From Nitrospirota bacterium (lineage in GTDB: Bacteria > Nitrospirota > Nitrospiria > Nitrospirales > Nitrospiraceae), in contig JAUSMA010000029.1 of NCBI GenBank assembly GCA_030645475.1, positions 1 to 64,000 of the forward strand: a DNA stretch of 64,000 nucleotides, written 5' to 3'. Under the pieces are notes generated by a model, which saw only the letters and a list, made by a program, of their open reading frames with translations, did no database searches and was not told the DNA's origin. Position 1 is the first letter of the stretch. Each line of letters begins with the position of its first letter. Of the stretch, positions 17,101-26,215 are shown piece by piece. The translations under genes and the position numbers were made by a program.

Positions 17101-20100
17101 GTTTGCCTGGCGCTGTCGGAGCCGGGCGTCTTCGGTGTCGCGATGCCCATCCTGAGTCTCTGGTTCACCTCCCCTGCGATCGCGTGGTTTATCAGCCAAC
17201 CGATCGTTCGGCGCGACGCGAATCTGACGGCCGACCAGACGATCTTTCTTCGGAAGCTCGCCCGAAAGACCTGGGCCTTCTTCGAGCAGTTCGTCGGGGC
17301 GGGTGATCATTGGCTGCCGCCTGACAATTATCAGGAGCATCCCGTGGCCGTCGTCGCGCATCGCACGTCGCCGACGAATATGGGGCTCGCGCTGCTCGCG
17401 AATTTGTCCGCATACGACTTCGGCTACCTGTCGGTCGGACAACTCATCGAACGCACGTCGAATGCGCTCCACACGATGAAAGCGTTGGAGCGGCATCGGG
17501 GGCACTTTTACAACTGGTACGACACGCAATCGCTGAAACCGTTGCTGCCGACCTATGTGTCGACGGTGGACAGCGGAAACCTTGCAGGCCATCTGCTGAC
17601 ACTTCGGCCGGGTCTGCTCGCACTCCCTGATCAGAAAATCCTGGGGTCGCGATTCTTCGACGGGCTCAGCGACACCCTCAGGATCCTCGAAGATAGGCTC
17701 GGGGGAGCCATTCCGGTCCAACTCGCGCACTTTCAGCAGCATCTGGATGCTGCCTGCGAGACCCGGCCAACGACGCTTACGACGGCGCGGCTCTGTCTCG
17801 ACCGGCTGGCGACGACCGCCGAGGAGATACACTCGAACGTGAAGGCGGTCCCTGAGAGCCAGGCGGCCTGGTGGGCGCGCGCACTTGCCCTGCAATGCCA
17901 AGACGCCCTCGCGGATCTCATGTTTCTCGCTCCATGGGCCTTGCTGTCGGCCTCACAGAACAGGCTTATCGAATGTGGCGACATCGACGAGATCCCCACA
18001 TTGCGAGAATTGGCGCGCCTTGACGAGGTGTGTCTACCGGCCATCGAACATCGAATGGACCTGGAGCCGACGCATGAGGGGAATGCATGGGTTGATCGTC
18101 TGCATGCACTCATCGCGGAGGCTAGCCAGCGCGCGCGAGAACGAATCGCGGCGGTCGAAGCCCTGGCACGTCAAGCCGGTCACTTTGCGAATGTGGAATA
18201 CGATTTCCTGTTCGACAAGGGCTGTCATTTGCTCGCGATCGGCTACAACGTCGGCGAGCGCCGGCGGGATTCGAGTTACTACGATCTGCTGGCGTCGGAG
18301 GCGAGATTGTGCAGTTTCGTGGCAATTGCACAGGGACAACTGCCGCAAGAAAGCTGGTTTGCGCTCGGGCGTCTCCTCACGACCGCCGGTGGAGGGTCGG
18401 CACTGATCTCGTGGAGCGGGTCGATGTTCGAGTACCTCATGCCGCTGTTAGTGATGCCGACCTACGAGAACTCCCTGCTCGACCAAACCTGCAAGGCGGC
18501 GGTGGAGAGACAGATCGAATATGGCAGGCAGCGCAGCGTCCCGTGGGGCATTTCGGAATCCGGCTATAACATGATCGATGTGCATCTCAACTACCAGTAC
18601 CGCGCGTTCGGCGTGCCCGGACTGGGACTCAAACGCGGGCTGGCCGACGATGTCGTGATTGCACCCTATGCCTCGGCGCTTGCGCTGATGGTGGCGCCCG
18701 AGGCGGCATGCCTGAATTTGCAGCGGCTCTCGGCTGAAGGAGTTGAAGGACCATTCGGGATGTATGAAGCGATCGACTATACGCCTTTCCGGCTCCCACG
18801 CGGGCAATCGAGTGCCGTGGTTCGATCGTACATGGCCCATCACGAAGGCATGAGCTTGCTATCCCTGGCCTACCTGCTCCTGGACCGTCCGATGCAGAAA
18901 CGATTCGAGTCGGATCCCATGTTCCAGGCGACCACGCTGCTGCTGCAAGAGCGGATTCCAAAGGCCACGGCATTGTATTCGCCCACTGTCGAGTTGTCCG
19001 ACGTCCAGACGGCTGCCAGTGGATGGGAGACGCCGGTGCGCCGATTCAGCAGTCCGCACACGCCGATCCCGGAAGTCCACCTATTGTCGAACGGCCGGTA
19101 TCACGTGATGATCACGAATGCAGGTGGCGGCTATAGCCGTTGGAGGGACCTCGCCGTGACACGCTGGCGGGAAGATAGTACCTGCGACAACTGGGGGACG
19201 TTCTGTTACATCCGCGACGTGACGAGCGGGGAGGTCTGGTCCACGGCTTATCAGCCGACACTTATGCCACCGAAGTCCTACGAAGTCATCTTTTCCGAGG
19301 GACGGGCTGAGTTTCGCCGGCGTGACCACGATGTCGAGACGTATACCGAAATCGTGGTGTCTCCGGAAGACGACATCGAATTACGTCGAACCCGCATCAC
19401 CAACGGCTCAAGGATTCGCCGAACGATAGAGATTACGAGTTACGCAGAAGTCGTGCTCGCCTCACCTGCGGCAGACGCCCTCCATCCGGCGTTCAGCAAT
19501 CTTTTTGTGCAGACCGAGATCGTTCGCGAACAACAAGCGATTCTCTGTACGCGCAGGCCCCGCTCCGTCGACGAACACTCGCCATGGATGTGTCATCTCA
19601 TGGCCGTGCATGGAGCAGACGCCGGAACGATGTCCTACGAGACGGACCGCCTCCAGTTCATCGGCCGCGGCCACACCACCGCCGATCCGCAAGCCATGGG
19701 CGGATCCGGCGCGCGACAAGGGGCTGTGGCGCTGTCCGGCAGCGAGGGCTCCGTGCTCGATCCGATTGTCGCCATCCGGTGTCGGATTACGCTCGATCCT
19801 GAAGAATCGGCCACGATCGATCTGGTGACCGGCATCGGCGACACTCGCGACATCTGTCTGGGCTTGGCTGAGAAATACCACGATCGGCGACTGGCCGACC
19901 GCGTCTTCGATCTGGCCTGGACCCATAATCAGGTGGTCATGCGGCAGCTGAATGCCACCGAGGCCGATGCGCAACTCTATGGCTGCCTGGCCAACTCTAT
20001 CCTCTACGCCAATTCCTCCCTGCGGGCCGACCCGAGCGATCTGATCAAAAACCGCCGCGGGCAATCCGGGCTCTGGGGCTACGCGATTTCAGGCGATTTG

Positions 20101-22929
20101 CCGATCGTGCTGTTGCAGATCGGCAATCCGGCTAATATCGATCTGGTGCGCCAGCTCGTACAGGCTCACGCCTATTGGCGCTCTAAGGGGTTAGTGGTGG
20201 ACCTGGTGATCTGGAATGAAGACCACACCGGGTACCGGCAAGTCCTTCACGAACAGATCATGGGGCTGATTGCCTCGGGTCTCGAGGCACAGGTGATGGA
20301 TCGACCGGGCGGCATCTTCGTCCGCCCGATCGACCAGATCTCGAACGAAGACCGCATTCTGCTGCAATCGGTCGCCCGTGTCATTCTCACCGACAATCGG
20401 GGATCGCTTGCGGACCAGGTTGCCCGTCGCGTCTATACGGACGTCACGGTGCTGCGCCTGATACCAACCCGGACCCGCCGAACCGAACCCTTGCCGTCCG
20501 CGGCGGTCCCACGCCACGATCTCATGTTCTTCAATGGGCTGGGAGGGTTCACACCTGATGGCCGCGAGTATGTCGTCACGACCGCGCACGGACATGTGAC
20601 CCCGGCACCGTGGGTGAACGTGCTGGCGAATCCGCATTTCGGCACCGTCATCTCGGAAAGCGGCCAAGCCTATACGTGGTATGAGAACGCCCACGAATTC
20701 CGCCTCACTCCCTGGCACAACGACCCGGTGAGCGATGCGAGCGGAGAAGCGCTCTACCTCCGTGACGAAGAGCGGGGCCACTTCTGGTCTCCCACGCCGC
20801 TGCCCAGCCGCGGGGCGACCCCGTATGTCAGCCGGCACGGCTTCGGCTATAGCGTCTTCGAGCATACGGAGCGCGGCATTCGCTCAGAACTATGGGTATA
20901 CGTGGCCCTGGATGCATCGATCAAGTTCATGGTTTTAAAAGTAAGGAACGAGTCGGGCCGGAGGCGCAAACTGTCCGCGACGGGCTATATGGAATGGGTG
21001 TTGGGAGATCTGCGGCCGAAATCGGCGATGCACGTCGTGACCGAATTGGACGCGAAGAGCGGCGCGATCTTCGCGAGAAATTCCTATCACCCGGAGTTCG
21101 CCGGAAAGATGGCGTTTTTTGACGTGGACGAGACGACTCGAACCATCAGTGGAGACCGGACTGAGTTTATCGGGCGCAACGGTTCGCTGCGCAATCCCGC
21201 GGCGATGGCGGCGTCCGGGCTCTCGGGCAACGTGGGGGCCGGTCTCGATCCCTGCGCCGCGATCCATGTTCCATTCGAACTGGCCGACGGACAAGAGCGT
21301 GAGATCATCTTTCGGTCCGGCGTCGGGCGGGATGCGGATGATGCCGGAAATCTAATCCATCGCTTTCGGGGATCTGCGGCTGCGCGGGGCGCTCTCGAAG
21401 CGGTGTGGCAATATTGGACGCACGCGCTCGGTGCCGTGCAGGTGGAGACCCCGGACCAGTCACTGAACGTGCTGACCAACGGCTGGCTGATGTACCAAAC
21501 GCTCGCATGCCGTCTATGGGCGCGGAGCGGATACTATCAATCGGGGGGCGCCTTCGGGTTCCGCGATCAATTGCAAGATTCCATGGCGCTCATCCACACC
21601 GCGCCGCATCTTGTGCGCGAGCATCTTCTGCTGTGCGCAGCCCGCCAGTTTCAGGAAGGTGATGTCCAGCATTGGTGGCACCCCCCTACAGGACGAGGTG
21701 TGCGTACACGCTGTTCGGACGATTACCTCTGGCTGCCGTTGGCGGCATGCCGATACGTGCTGAGCACAGGAGATAGCGGGGTCTTGGATGCACCCATCCA
21801 CTTCGTCGAAGGCCGCCCGGTCAATCAGGAGGAGGATTCGTATTACGATCTGCCGGGCCGATCTGAACAGACGGCCAGCTTGTATGAGCATTGCGTGCAA
21901 GCCATTCTGAAAGGCCTCACACGCGGGGAGCACGGCCTCCCACTCATCGGATCCGGCGACTGGAACGACGGCATGGATATGGTCGGCAAGCAGGGCAGAG
22001 GCGAGAGCATCTGGTTGGGGTTCTTTCTCTACGACGTGCTCATGCAGTTCACGAAGGTGGCACGCTTGCGTGGCGACCTCTCCTTCGCGCAACGTTGCCA
22101 GACGGAGGCGCATGACCTGCGCCAGCATCTCGAGCAGCATGGCTGGGACGGAGCATGGTATCGCCGTGCGTACTTTGACGATGGCTCACCTCTTGGGTCG
22201 GCGAGTAACCCCGAATGCCAGATCGATTCGATTGCACAAAGCTGGTCGGTGCTCTCCGGGGCAGGGGATGCCGCGTGCTCGCACATGGCGATGGAGGCGG
22301 TGGATCGGCGCCTTGTGCGCCGGGATTCTGCGCTGATCCAACTGTTGGATCCGCCATTCGACAAGTCGACGTTGAATCCTGGCTACATCAAAGGGTACGT
22401 CCCGGGGGTGAGAGAAAATGGCGGGCAGTATACGCATGCGGCGATCTGGGCGGCGATGGCGTTCGCCGCATTGGGAGACGGACGGCGCGCGTGGGAACTG
22501 CTGTCCATGATCAACCCGATCAACCATGCGAGATCTCCGGAGGGGACCGCGACCTACAAAGTAGAACCCTACGTGGTCGCCGCCGACGTCTATGCGGTTT
22601 CGCCACACATTGGCCGCGGAGGATGGACCTGGTACACGGGCTCAGCCGGCTGGATGTACCGGCTCATCGTCGAATCACTCCTCGGGGTGAGGCTGGAAGT
22701 CGACAAGTTATATGTGGCTCCGTGCCTCCCTGCGGATTGGAAGGAGTTCACGCTGCACTACCGATACCGGGACACGCGCTACCATATCACCGTCTCGCAC
22801 GTCATGGCCGGGAACGGTGCGACGAGCGTGACGGTCGATGGCGTCGAGCAATTCGATCAGGCGATTCCTCTTGTGGACGATCGGCAGGAACATTCGGTTG
22901 AGGTCACAATACAGGCCGCGGGCGGTTAA
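14191..22929 (+). CDS. ndvB: Cyclic beta-1,2-glucan synthase
   Basis: This 2912-residue inner-membrane enzyme makes cyclic beta-1,2-glucan, a periplasmic osmoprotectant, from UDP-glucose. Its length matches NdvB/Cgs (about 2830-2870). Order: an N-terminal helical domain; membrane segments near 425-480; a GT84 glycosyltransferase with VITLDTDTQLPRD near 636, SHDLLEG near 754 and RHRWIRGDWQ near 788; further membrane segments near 830-870 and 950-1010; a glucoamylase-like middle domain; and tandem GH94-type modules ending in GSGDWNDGMD near 2588, the phosphorolysis/cyclisation site that sets ring size. The ATG has only a weak ribosome-binding site (GAGACC). A CRP/FNR-type palindrome lies 419 nt upstream. 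It appears monocistronic. Confidence 0.95.
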   Translation: MKVRSKINLSSLLHLRASFPENDLAEKYAGGEPPLRSELFSADQMEQHGKILAGQHQLSPGQAPDQLLSRLAENEDVLVGVRDLLAEAVKANRRITPAGEWLLDNFYLIEEQIRTAKRHLPKGYSRELPRLLNGSSVGLPRVYAIALETISHGDGRVDPGSLSRFVAAYQTMTSLTLGELWAIPIMLRLALIENLRRAATRIAAHRIDRNRADYWADQMMEIAEKDPKSLILVTADMARSSPPMASAFVAEFARRLQGQSPALALPLTWIEQQLSESGLTIEQSVQSENQQQAVDQVSISNSIGSLRFLGTMDWRTFVETMSVVEQTLREDPAAAYGKMDFATRDRYRHVVEKMARSSRLSESEVARHAIRLAQQSASGHGGDRREIHVGFYLIDKGVPQLERTAEVRLSTYDALQQASSRVPLLLYVGTIALMTGGFTGGLLAQVSIEGMEGWVLALAGLLSLLGTSQLAVALVNWLTTRLVTPHALPRLDLTGGIPPELRTLVVVPTMLSSIEHIDELTEALEVRFLANRDEYLYFGLLTDFRDAHEETLPEDEPLLRLAQKRVEALNEKYREVTRDAFFLFHRPRRWNPEERIWMGYERKRGKLADLNQLLRGGSPDRFSLIVGETTVLSNVQYVITLDTDTQLPRDAARQFVGAMAHPLNRARYDEAKQRVCEGYGILQPRVAVSLPGTSRSHYARLHGSEPGIDPYTRAVSDVYQDLFAEGSFIGKGIYEVDAFERALAGRCPENRILSHDLLEGCYARAGLLSDVHLYEENPSCYSVDMSRRHRWIRGDWQLAGWILPRVPGPGGRRQKNPLSGLSRWKLFDNLRRSLVPSALTLLLLLGWTVVSPFWLWTLSVIGIVLIPPILAAILDLFQKPEDVLPEQHAATALRTAGRHVLQTVLTIAFLPYEAFVSVDAIVRTIWRMAVTQTRLLEWSPSSHPDLDRRTDLVAYCRTMWLGPVLATAAVVCLALSEPGVFGVAMPILSLWFTSPAIAWFISQPIVRRDANLTADQTIFLRKLARKTWAFFEQFVGAGDHWLPPDNYQEHPVAVVAHRTSPTNMGLALLANLSAYDFGYLSVGQLIERTSNALHTMKALERHRGHFYNWYDTQSLKPLLPTYVSTVDSGNLAGHLLTLRPGLLALPDQKILGSRFFDGLSDTLRILEDRLGGAIPVQLAHFQQHLDAACETRPTTLTTARLCLDRLATTAEEIHSNVKAVPESQAAWWARALALQCQDALADLMFLAPWALLSASQNRLIECGDIDEIPTLRELARLDEVCLPAIEHRMDLEPTHEGNAWVDRLHALIAEASQRARERIAAVEALARQAGHFANVEYDFLFDKGCHLLAIGYNVGERRRDSSYYDLLASEARLCSFVAIAQGQLPQESWFALGRLLTTAGGGSALISWSGSMFEYLMPLLVMPTYENSLLDQTCKAAVERQIEYGRQRSVPWGISESGYNMIDVHLNYQYRAFGVPGLGLKRGLADDVVIAPYASALALMVAPEAACLNLQRLSAEGVEGPFGMYEAIDYTPFRLPRGQSSAVVRSYMAHHEGMSLLSLAYLLLDRPMQKRFESDPMFQATTLLLQERIPKATALYSPTVELSDVQTAASGWETPVRRFSSPHTPIPEVHLLSNGRYHVMITNAGGGYSRWRDLAVTRWREDSTCDNWGTFCYIRDVTSGEVWSTAYQPTLMPPKSYEVIFSEGRAEFRRRDHDVETYTEIVVSPEDDIELRRTRITNGSRIRRTIEITSYAEVVLASPAADALHPAFSNLFVQTEIVREQQAILCTRRPRSVDEHSPWMCHLMAVHGADAGTMSYETDRLQFIGRGHTTADPQAMGGSGARQGAVALSGSEGSVLDPIVAIRCRITLDPEESATIDLVTGIGDTRDICLGLAEKYHDRRLADRVFDLAWTHNQVVMRQLNATEADAQLYGCLANSILYANSSLRADPSDLIKNRRGQSGLWGYAISGDLPIVLLQIGNPANIDLVRQLVQAHAYWRSKGLVVDLVIWNEDHTGYRQVLHEQIMGLIASGLEAQVMDRPGGIFVRPIDQISNEDRILLQSVARVILTDNRGSLADQVARRVYTDVTVLRLIPTRTRRTEPLPSAAVPRHDLMFFNGLGGFTPDGREYVVTTAHGHVTPAPWVNVLANPHFGTVISESGQAYTWYENAHEFRLTPWHNDPVSDASGEALYLRDEERGHFWSPTPLPSRGATPYVSRHGFGYSVFEHTERGIRSELWVYVALDASIKFMVLKVRNESGRRRKLSATGYMEWVLGDLRPKSAMHVVTELDAKSGAIFARNSYHPEFAGKMAFFDVDETTRTISGDRTEFIGRNGSLRNPAAMAASGLSGNVGAGLDPCAAIHVPFELADGQEREIIFRSGVGRDADDAGNLIHRFRGSAAARGALEAVWQYWTHALGAVQVETPDQSLNVLTNGWLMYQTLACRLWARSGYYQSGGAFGFRDQLQDSMALIHTAPHLVREHLLLCAARQFQEGDVQHWWHPPTGRGVRTRCSDDYLWLPLAACRYVLSTGDSGVLDAPIHFVEGRPVNQEEDSYYDLPGRSEQTASLYEHCVQAILKGLTRGEHGLPLIGSGDWNDGMDMVGKQGRGESIWLGFFLYDVLMQFTKVARLRGDLSFAQRCQTEAHDLRQHLEQHGWDGAWYRRAYFDDGSPLGSASNPECQIDSIAQSWSVLSGAGDAACSHMAMEAVDRRLVRRDSALIQLLDPPFDKSTLNPGYIKGYVPGVRENGGQYTHAAIWAAMAFAALGDGRRAWELLSMINPINHARSPEGTATYKVEPYVVAADVYAVSPHIGRGGWTWYTGSAGWMYRLIVESLLGVRLEVDKLYVAPCLPADWKEFTLHYRYRDTRYHITVSHVMAGNGATSVTVDGVEQFDQAIPLVDDRQEHSVEVTIQAAGG

Positions 22930-23352
22930 CGGAGAAGGATCGGCCGCAGTTCATGACATGGTTCAACACGACACGATATTGACCAGACCACGCGCTGTCT
23001 TTTCGCCATACGAAGGCCAGTGCCTGACATGCTCTCTCGCCGTCACCCTCAGCAAGAAGGAGGCGGCACCATGCCGACTTGCTGAAGCGGCCGGCGGTCT
23101 CAAGCCTCCACACACTGCCAGCCTTAGCGGGAGCGGGAACTTTCGGCAGCCGTGAAGCGCAAGGACTGGTTGGTCTCTCGTATGTATTTGGTCTATGTCG
23201 TTGCACGAGACTGACCAGATGAACCAGATCAGCGCTCATCCATCCCGCCCGCCTCGCGTGTCAACCTGTCTGAAAGAGTGAAGCCTCGAATCCCATTCGA
23301 GTCGCACAAGCGGTATGCGCGCCAAGCTGCGATCGGATTCATACTCCCTAAT
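22930..23352. other. Intergenic region with a degenerate promoter copy and a mini-ORF
   Basis: There is no supported gene. CGACACGATATTGACCAG at 22969-22986 keeps only the right half of the palindrome, but is followed at the same 20-nt spacing by CATACG. At 23058-23084 an AAGGAGG ribosome-binding site precedes ATG CCG ACT TGC TGA, a four-residue ORF that looks like the start of a lost small gene. A variant of the dispersed GTCTCTCG...TTGGTCTATG string lies near 23173. Confidence 0.45.
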
Positions 23353-23396
23353 CTGAGCAATTTTGACCAGACTGCTGCCGGTCTTCTCGCGATACT
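23353..23396 (+). promoter_or_regulatory. Candidate class II CRP/FNR-type promoter of csbD copy 2
   Basis: CTGAGCAATTTTGACCAG at 23353-23370 is followed 20 nt later by GATACT (23391-23396), the best -10 match of the set. It lies 94 nt before the csbD start. Confidence 0.7.
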
Positions 23397-23463
23397 AATC
23401 TTGCATGGAGAAGATCATGAAGACGGGGCCAGATCGAGAGAACCGCTCAAGGGGAGAGACCGT

Positions 23464-23733
23464 ATGAACGCGGATCGACTCAAAGAGAAATGGATGCAGT
23501 TCAAAGGCGAACTGAAACAGCAGTATGGCAATTTTATCGATGACAGCGCGAAACAGATCGAAGGCAACGACGACACGTTCATCGGTAAAGTTCAGGGGCG
23601 GTATGGCGAGAAAAAAGATGCGTTCATAAAAGAGGCGGATCGGCGGCAGCAACAGCCGTGGCCACAATGTTGGGGAAGCAGCCCCACTGAATGGATGCGA
23701 TTCACGAGAGATGAACCAACGACCTCACGATGA
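23464..23733 (+). CDS. CsbD-family stress protein, copy 2, with an altered tail
   Basis: The first 55 residues (MNADRLKEKWMQFKGELKQQ, QIEGNDDTFIGKVQGRYGEKK) closely match CsbD copy 1. The last 30 residues are unrelated to CsbD and run out of frame into the remnant of a BON gene, so the 3' part was lost by a deletion that joined csbD to the end of the neighbouring gene. AAGGGGAG precedes the ATG. The CsbD core is intact, so a product may still be made. A CRP/FNR-type promoter lies upstream. Confidence 0.8.
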   Translation: MNADRLKEKWMQFKGELKQQYGNFIDDSAKQIEGNDDTFIGKVQGRYGEKKDAFIKEADRRQQQPWPQCWGSSPTEWMRFTRDEPTTSR

Positions 23734-23747
23734 AAGAGAGGGCCTGA
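23713..23747 (+). pseudogene. 3' remnant of a BON-domain gene
   Basis: The 35 nt here, and the bases just beyond the stop, align with 12129-12165, the end of the double-BON gene. The frame reads TNDLTMKERA-stop against KNDLTVKEKA-stop. It is in a different frame from csbD copy 2 and marks the far end of a collapsed csbD-BON duplicate. Confidence 0.65.
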
Positions 23748-24038
23748 GCAATGGGGAACAACATATTGATGCCGCTGAACCAACCCGCCATCTCATGGCG
23801 TCCCGTTGCCCCTGCGCTGTGTCTGGCCCTCGCCCAGGCAGGCCGCCGGAAGCACAGTTCCCAGCCGCAGCCCGGATCACCAGGCACGTCGGCGAGCGGA
23901 ACATGGCGGCCACGTTGATGCGGCGGATGTCGCGTTGCGAGCTGGCATTCGTGGAAGCTGTCCGAGAATGACAGGCAAGCCTCGGGTGACTCGTAATCGG
24001 GACACTAGAAACGGGGCATTCGCCGAAAGGAGAGAATC
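23748..24038. other. Intergenic region before the ferritin-like gene
   Basis: There is no supported gene. A 55-codon frame from the ATG at 23751 has no ribosome-binding site and a proline/serine-rich, low-confidence product. No copy of the palindromic promoter is present here. Confidence 0.4.
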
Positions 24039-24695
24039 GTGAAAGACACTACATCGATCAAAGAAGCCACATCGACAACGACACAACCTGAAACAGCAGT
24101 ACCTCGGAGGTCCCGGAAAGAGGAAATCGTGAGGGAAACCATCGGTCTGACAGATGTGAAGACGCTCCGGGCTCGGGCACGGCAGGGGATCGAGGACGGT
24201 GCCATGACCGCAGGCTATAAGGCCAAAGTGGAGACAGTGATCAAGCTGCTGAACGAAGCCCTCGCCACGGAAATTGTCTGCATCCTTCGCTACAAGCGCC
24301 ATTATTTCATGGCCAGCGGGATCAATTCTCTCAGCGTGAAGGCCGAGTTTCTCCAGCATGTTATTGAGGAACAGGCCCATGCCGATCAATTGGCCGAACG
24401 CATCGTTCAACTCGGGGGTGAGCCGGACTTATCTCCTGAAGGGCTGCTGAACCGGAGCCACTCGGAATATGTCGAAGGGGACTCCTTGCTGGAGATGATT
24501 ACAGAAGACCTGATTGCCGAACGGATCGCGATCGACAGTTACCAAGAAATGGTCACCTGTGTCGGCACGGATGATCCCACGACCCGTAAGGTGTTGGAGC
24601 AGATCCTCGCTCAAGAAGAAGAACATGCCGAGGATCTGTCCAGTCTCTTGAAGGACCTCGGTTCTGAATCTCAACCTCATCGCTCGGGTCGCTAA
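24039..24695 (+). CDS. Ferritin-like (bacterioferritin/Dps-type) protein
   Basis: This 218-residue protein has an N-terminal charged extension of about 65 residues and a four-helix ferritin-like domain. Diiron-type residues are visible: NEALATEIVCILRYKRHY (first helix), EEQAHADQLAERI (second), EDLIAERIAIDSYQEM (third) and EEEHAEDLSSLL (fourth). Likely roles are iron storage or detoxification of peroxide. The GTG start follows GAAAGGAG. The extension is unlike standard bacterioferritin. It heads a run of small stress and envelope genes. Confidence 0.85.
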   Translation: MKDTTSIKEATSTTTQPETAVPRRSRKEEIVRETIGLTDVKTLRARARQGIEDGAMTAGYKAKVETVIKLLNEALATEIVCILRYKRHYFMASGINSLSVKAEFLQHVIEEQAHADQLAERIVQLGGEPDLSPEGLLNRSHSEYVEGDSLLEMITEDLIAERIAIDSYQEMVTCVGTDDPTTRKVLEQILAQEEEHAEDLSSLLKDLGSESQPHRSGR

Positions 24696-24718
24696 TCGGG
24701 TGGGAAAGAAGGTGCACC

Positions 24719-24802
24719 ATGGGAAAGGCATTTATTCTCTGGCTACTGGGAGTGCCGTTCACCTTGCTCGTCGTCCTCTGGGTATTCGGTGTCCTTCGAT
24801 GA
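24719..24802 (+). CDS. 27-residue single-span membrane peptide
   Basis: MGKAFILWLLGVPFTLLVVL followed by WVFGVLR is almost entirely one hydrophobic helix with a basic end. GAAGGTG precedes the ATG. Similar tiny membrane peptides are widespread next to stress genes, but no function is known. It sits between the ferritin-like gene and a DUF948-like gene, 24 and 55 nt away. Confidence 0.6.
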   Translation: MGKAFILWLLGVPFTLLVVLWVFGVLR

Positions 24803-24857
24803 TCTGGCGTGTGAAGAATTTCCATCTCGCAGAGCCGCATAGCGGAGGAGGCGCGTG

Positions 24858-25262
24858 ATGATTGTCGAGATTGCCCTCTGTGTGGGGGCGGGGGCGTTAG
24901 TCGTGCTGGTAAACGCGTTGGTTCCGCTGTTGAGACAGCTCAGGAGGCCGGTGGCCGAATCAGAACATCTGCTGGTCCAGATGAATGCCGAGCTGCCGTT
25001 GTTGCTCAAAGAGATGCGGGCCACGACTGAGAACCTGAACGCGCTCATTGCGCAGGCGCAGGGAGGAGTCGAGCATGCAGCAGTGCTGCTGCACGCCGCC
25101 GGTGCATTGGGCGACACCGTGCAGCGGGTTCATGAGATGGTCGGAGGTACGAGCCGGTCGTTGTTGGTCAGCCTGGCCAGCATGGTGGCGGGGTTGAGGG
25201 CGACGACGACCGTCGTCAAGTCACACATTCACCGAGAAGGAGGGACGCATAATGGGAAATGA
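24858..25262 (+). CDS. DUF948-like membrane-anchored helical protein
   Basis: This 134-residue protein has an N-terminal transmembrane helix (about residues 2-22) and a long amphipathic helical region (LLVQMNAELPLLLKEMRATT, NLNALIAQAQGG), the pattern of DUF948/methyl-accepting-like coiled coils. AGGAGG precedes the ATG at 24858 by 7 nt; a GTG one codon earlier is also possible. Its 3' end overlaps the YtxH gene by 11 nt, so the two are translationally linked, as DUF948 and YtxH genes often are. Confidence 0.75.
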   Translation: MIVEIALCVGAGALVVLVNALVPLLRQLRRPVAESEHLLVQMNAELPLLLKEMRATTENLNALIAQAQGGVEHAAVLLHAAGALGDTVQRVHEMVGGTSRSLLVSLASMVAGLRATTTVVKSHIHREGGTHNGK

Positions 25263-25572
25263 CAGAGGCTGTTCACTGGGAGCCGTGGGATTGGCGTTTG
25301 TGGGCGGAGGGTTGTTGGGCGCTGCGATGGCGCTGTTGCTGGCGCCGCAGTCCGGCCGTGAGTCACGAGAGCAGTTGCGAGGCTATGCGCGGCGAGCGGA
25401 AGAGAATATCCATGAGTTCGCCGATACCGCCACCCAGGTCGTGGAGCAGGCGGTGGACAGAGGCCGCGAGTTCGTCCGGGAGAACAAGACGGTCCTGACC
25501 GACGCGGTGGAGGTCGGGCGTGCGGCGATGTCACGGGAGCGTGAGCGGCTGTCTGGCGAAAAAAACGCGTGA
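25252..25572 (+). CDS. YtxH-domain protein
   Basis: This 106-residue protein has the YtxH pattern: a glycine-rich hydrophobic helix (AVGLAFVGGGLLGAAMALLLAPQSG) followed by a charged helix (ESREQLRGYARRAEENIHEF). YtxH proteins are small membrane stress proteins. AAGGAGGG precedes the ATG. It overlaps the preceding gene and is followed by DUF3309 copy 2. Confidence 0.9.
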   Translation: MGNDRGCSLGAVGLAFVGGGLLGAAMALLLAPQSGRESREQLRGYARRAEENIHEFADTATQVVEQAVDRGREFVRENKTVLTDAVEVGRAAMSRERERLSGEKNA

Positions 25573-25636
25573 CGGTAGAATGTCTAGACGCAGCTGAGAG
25601 CCGATAGGTTGAACGCGGAGAAAAAAGAGGCCCACG

Positions 25637-25804
25637 ATGAATATGATTGTGACCGTATTGCTGATTTTGTTGCTCGTTGGCGCGCTGCCCACCTGGCCGC
25701 ACAGCGCCGAGTGGGGCTATTACCCGAGTGGCGGGTTGGGTGTAATTCTGCTGGTCCTGGTCGTCCTGGCCCTGACCAACCGGCGCGGACGGACAGCGTA
25801 CTGA
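25637..25804 (+). CDS. DUF3309-family small hydrophobic protein, copy 2
   Basis: This 55-residue peptide has the family core GALPTWPHSAEWGYYPSGG and ends with a basic tail (NRRGRTAY) that differs from copy 1. The ribosome-binding site is AAGAGG. Unlike copies 1 and 3, it has no palindromic promoter immediately upstream and probably depends on the ferritin-YtxH transcript. Confidence 0.85.
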   Translation: MNMIVTVLLILLLVGALPTWPHSAEWGYYPSGGLGVILLVLVVLALTNRRGRTAY

Positions 25805-25916
25805 GAGATCTGTGGCAATTGCTCGAGCTCGCCCGCGGCGCCCCCGTCTCATGCACAGGGATTGGCATCGCAGGGAAGAAGCAGCCCGTCATGTTCGCAT
25901 GCGAAAGGATAGGACT

Positions 25917-26141
25917 ATGAAAACAGCAACGATTCTCGGCATTGCGCTCATTATGCTCGGCATCGTCGCGTTCACCTACCAAGGCATTACGTATACCACC
26001 CGTGAAAAAGTGATCGACCTCGGCCCACTCCAAGCCACGGTCGACAAGAAAGAGACCATTCCGCTGACGCCCCTCGTCGGGGGATTGGCGCTCGTCGGCG
26101 GTATCATGTTGCTCATCGGTGGAGCCAGGAGAGCCTCATGA
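25917..26141 (+). CDS. Small two-helix membrane protein
   Basis: This 74-residue protein has two predicted transmembrane helices (residues 4-24 and 52-70) around a polar loop, YTTREKVIDLGPLQATVDKK. The pattern recalls DUF3185-type small membrane proteins, of unknown function. AGGATAGG precedes the ATG at 25917. An extended frame to 25812 lacks a ribosome-binding site. Confidence 0.75.
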   Translation: MKTATILGIALIMLGIVAFTYQGITYTTREKVIDLGPLQATVDKKETIPLTPLVGGLALVGGIMLLIGGARRAS

Positions 26142-26215
26142 CGTGACGACACTTCTTGCGATGCAGCGCAACGAGGCTTGTCGGTGACAGGCGGAAGCCG
26201 CGGGAGCGAGAAACC

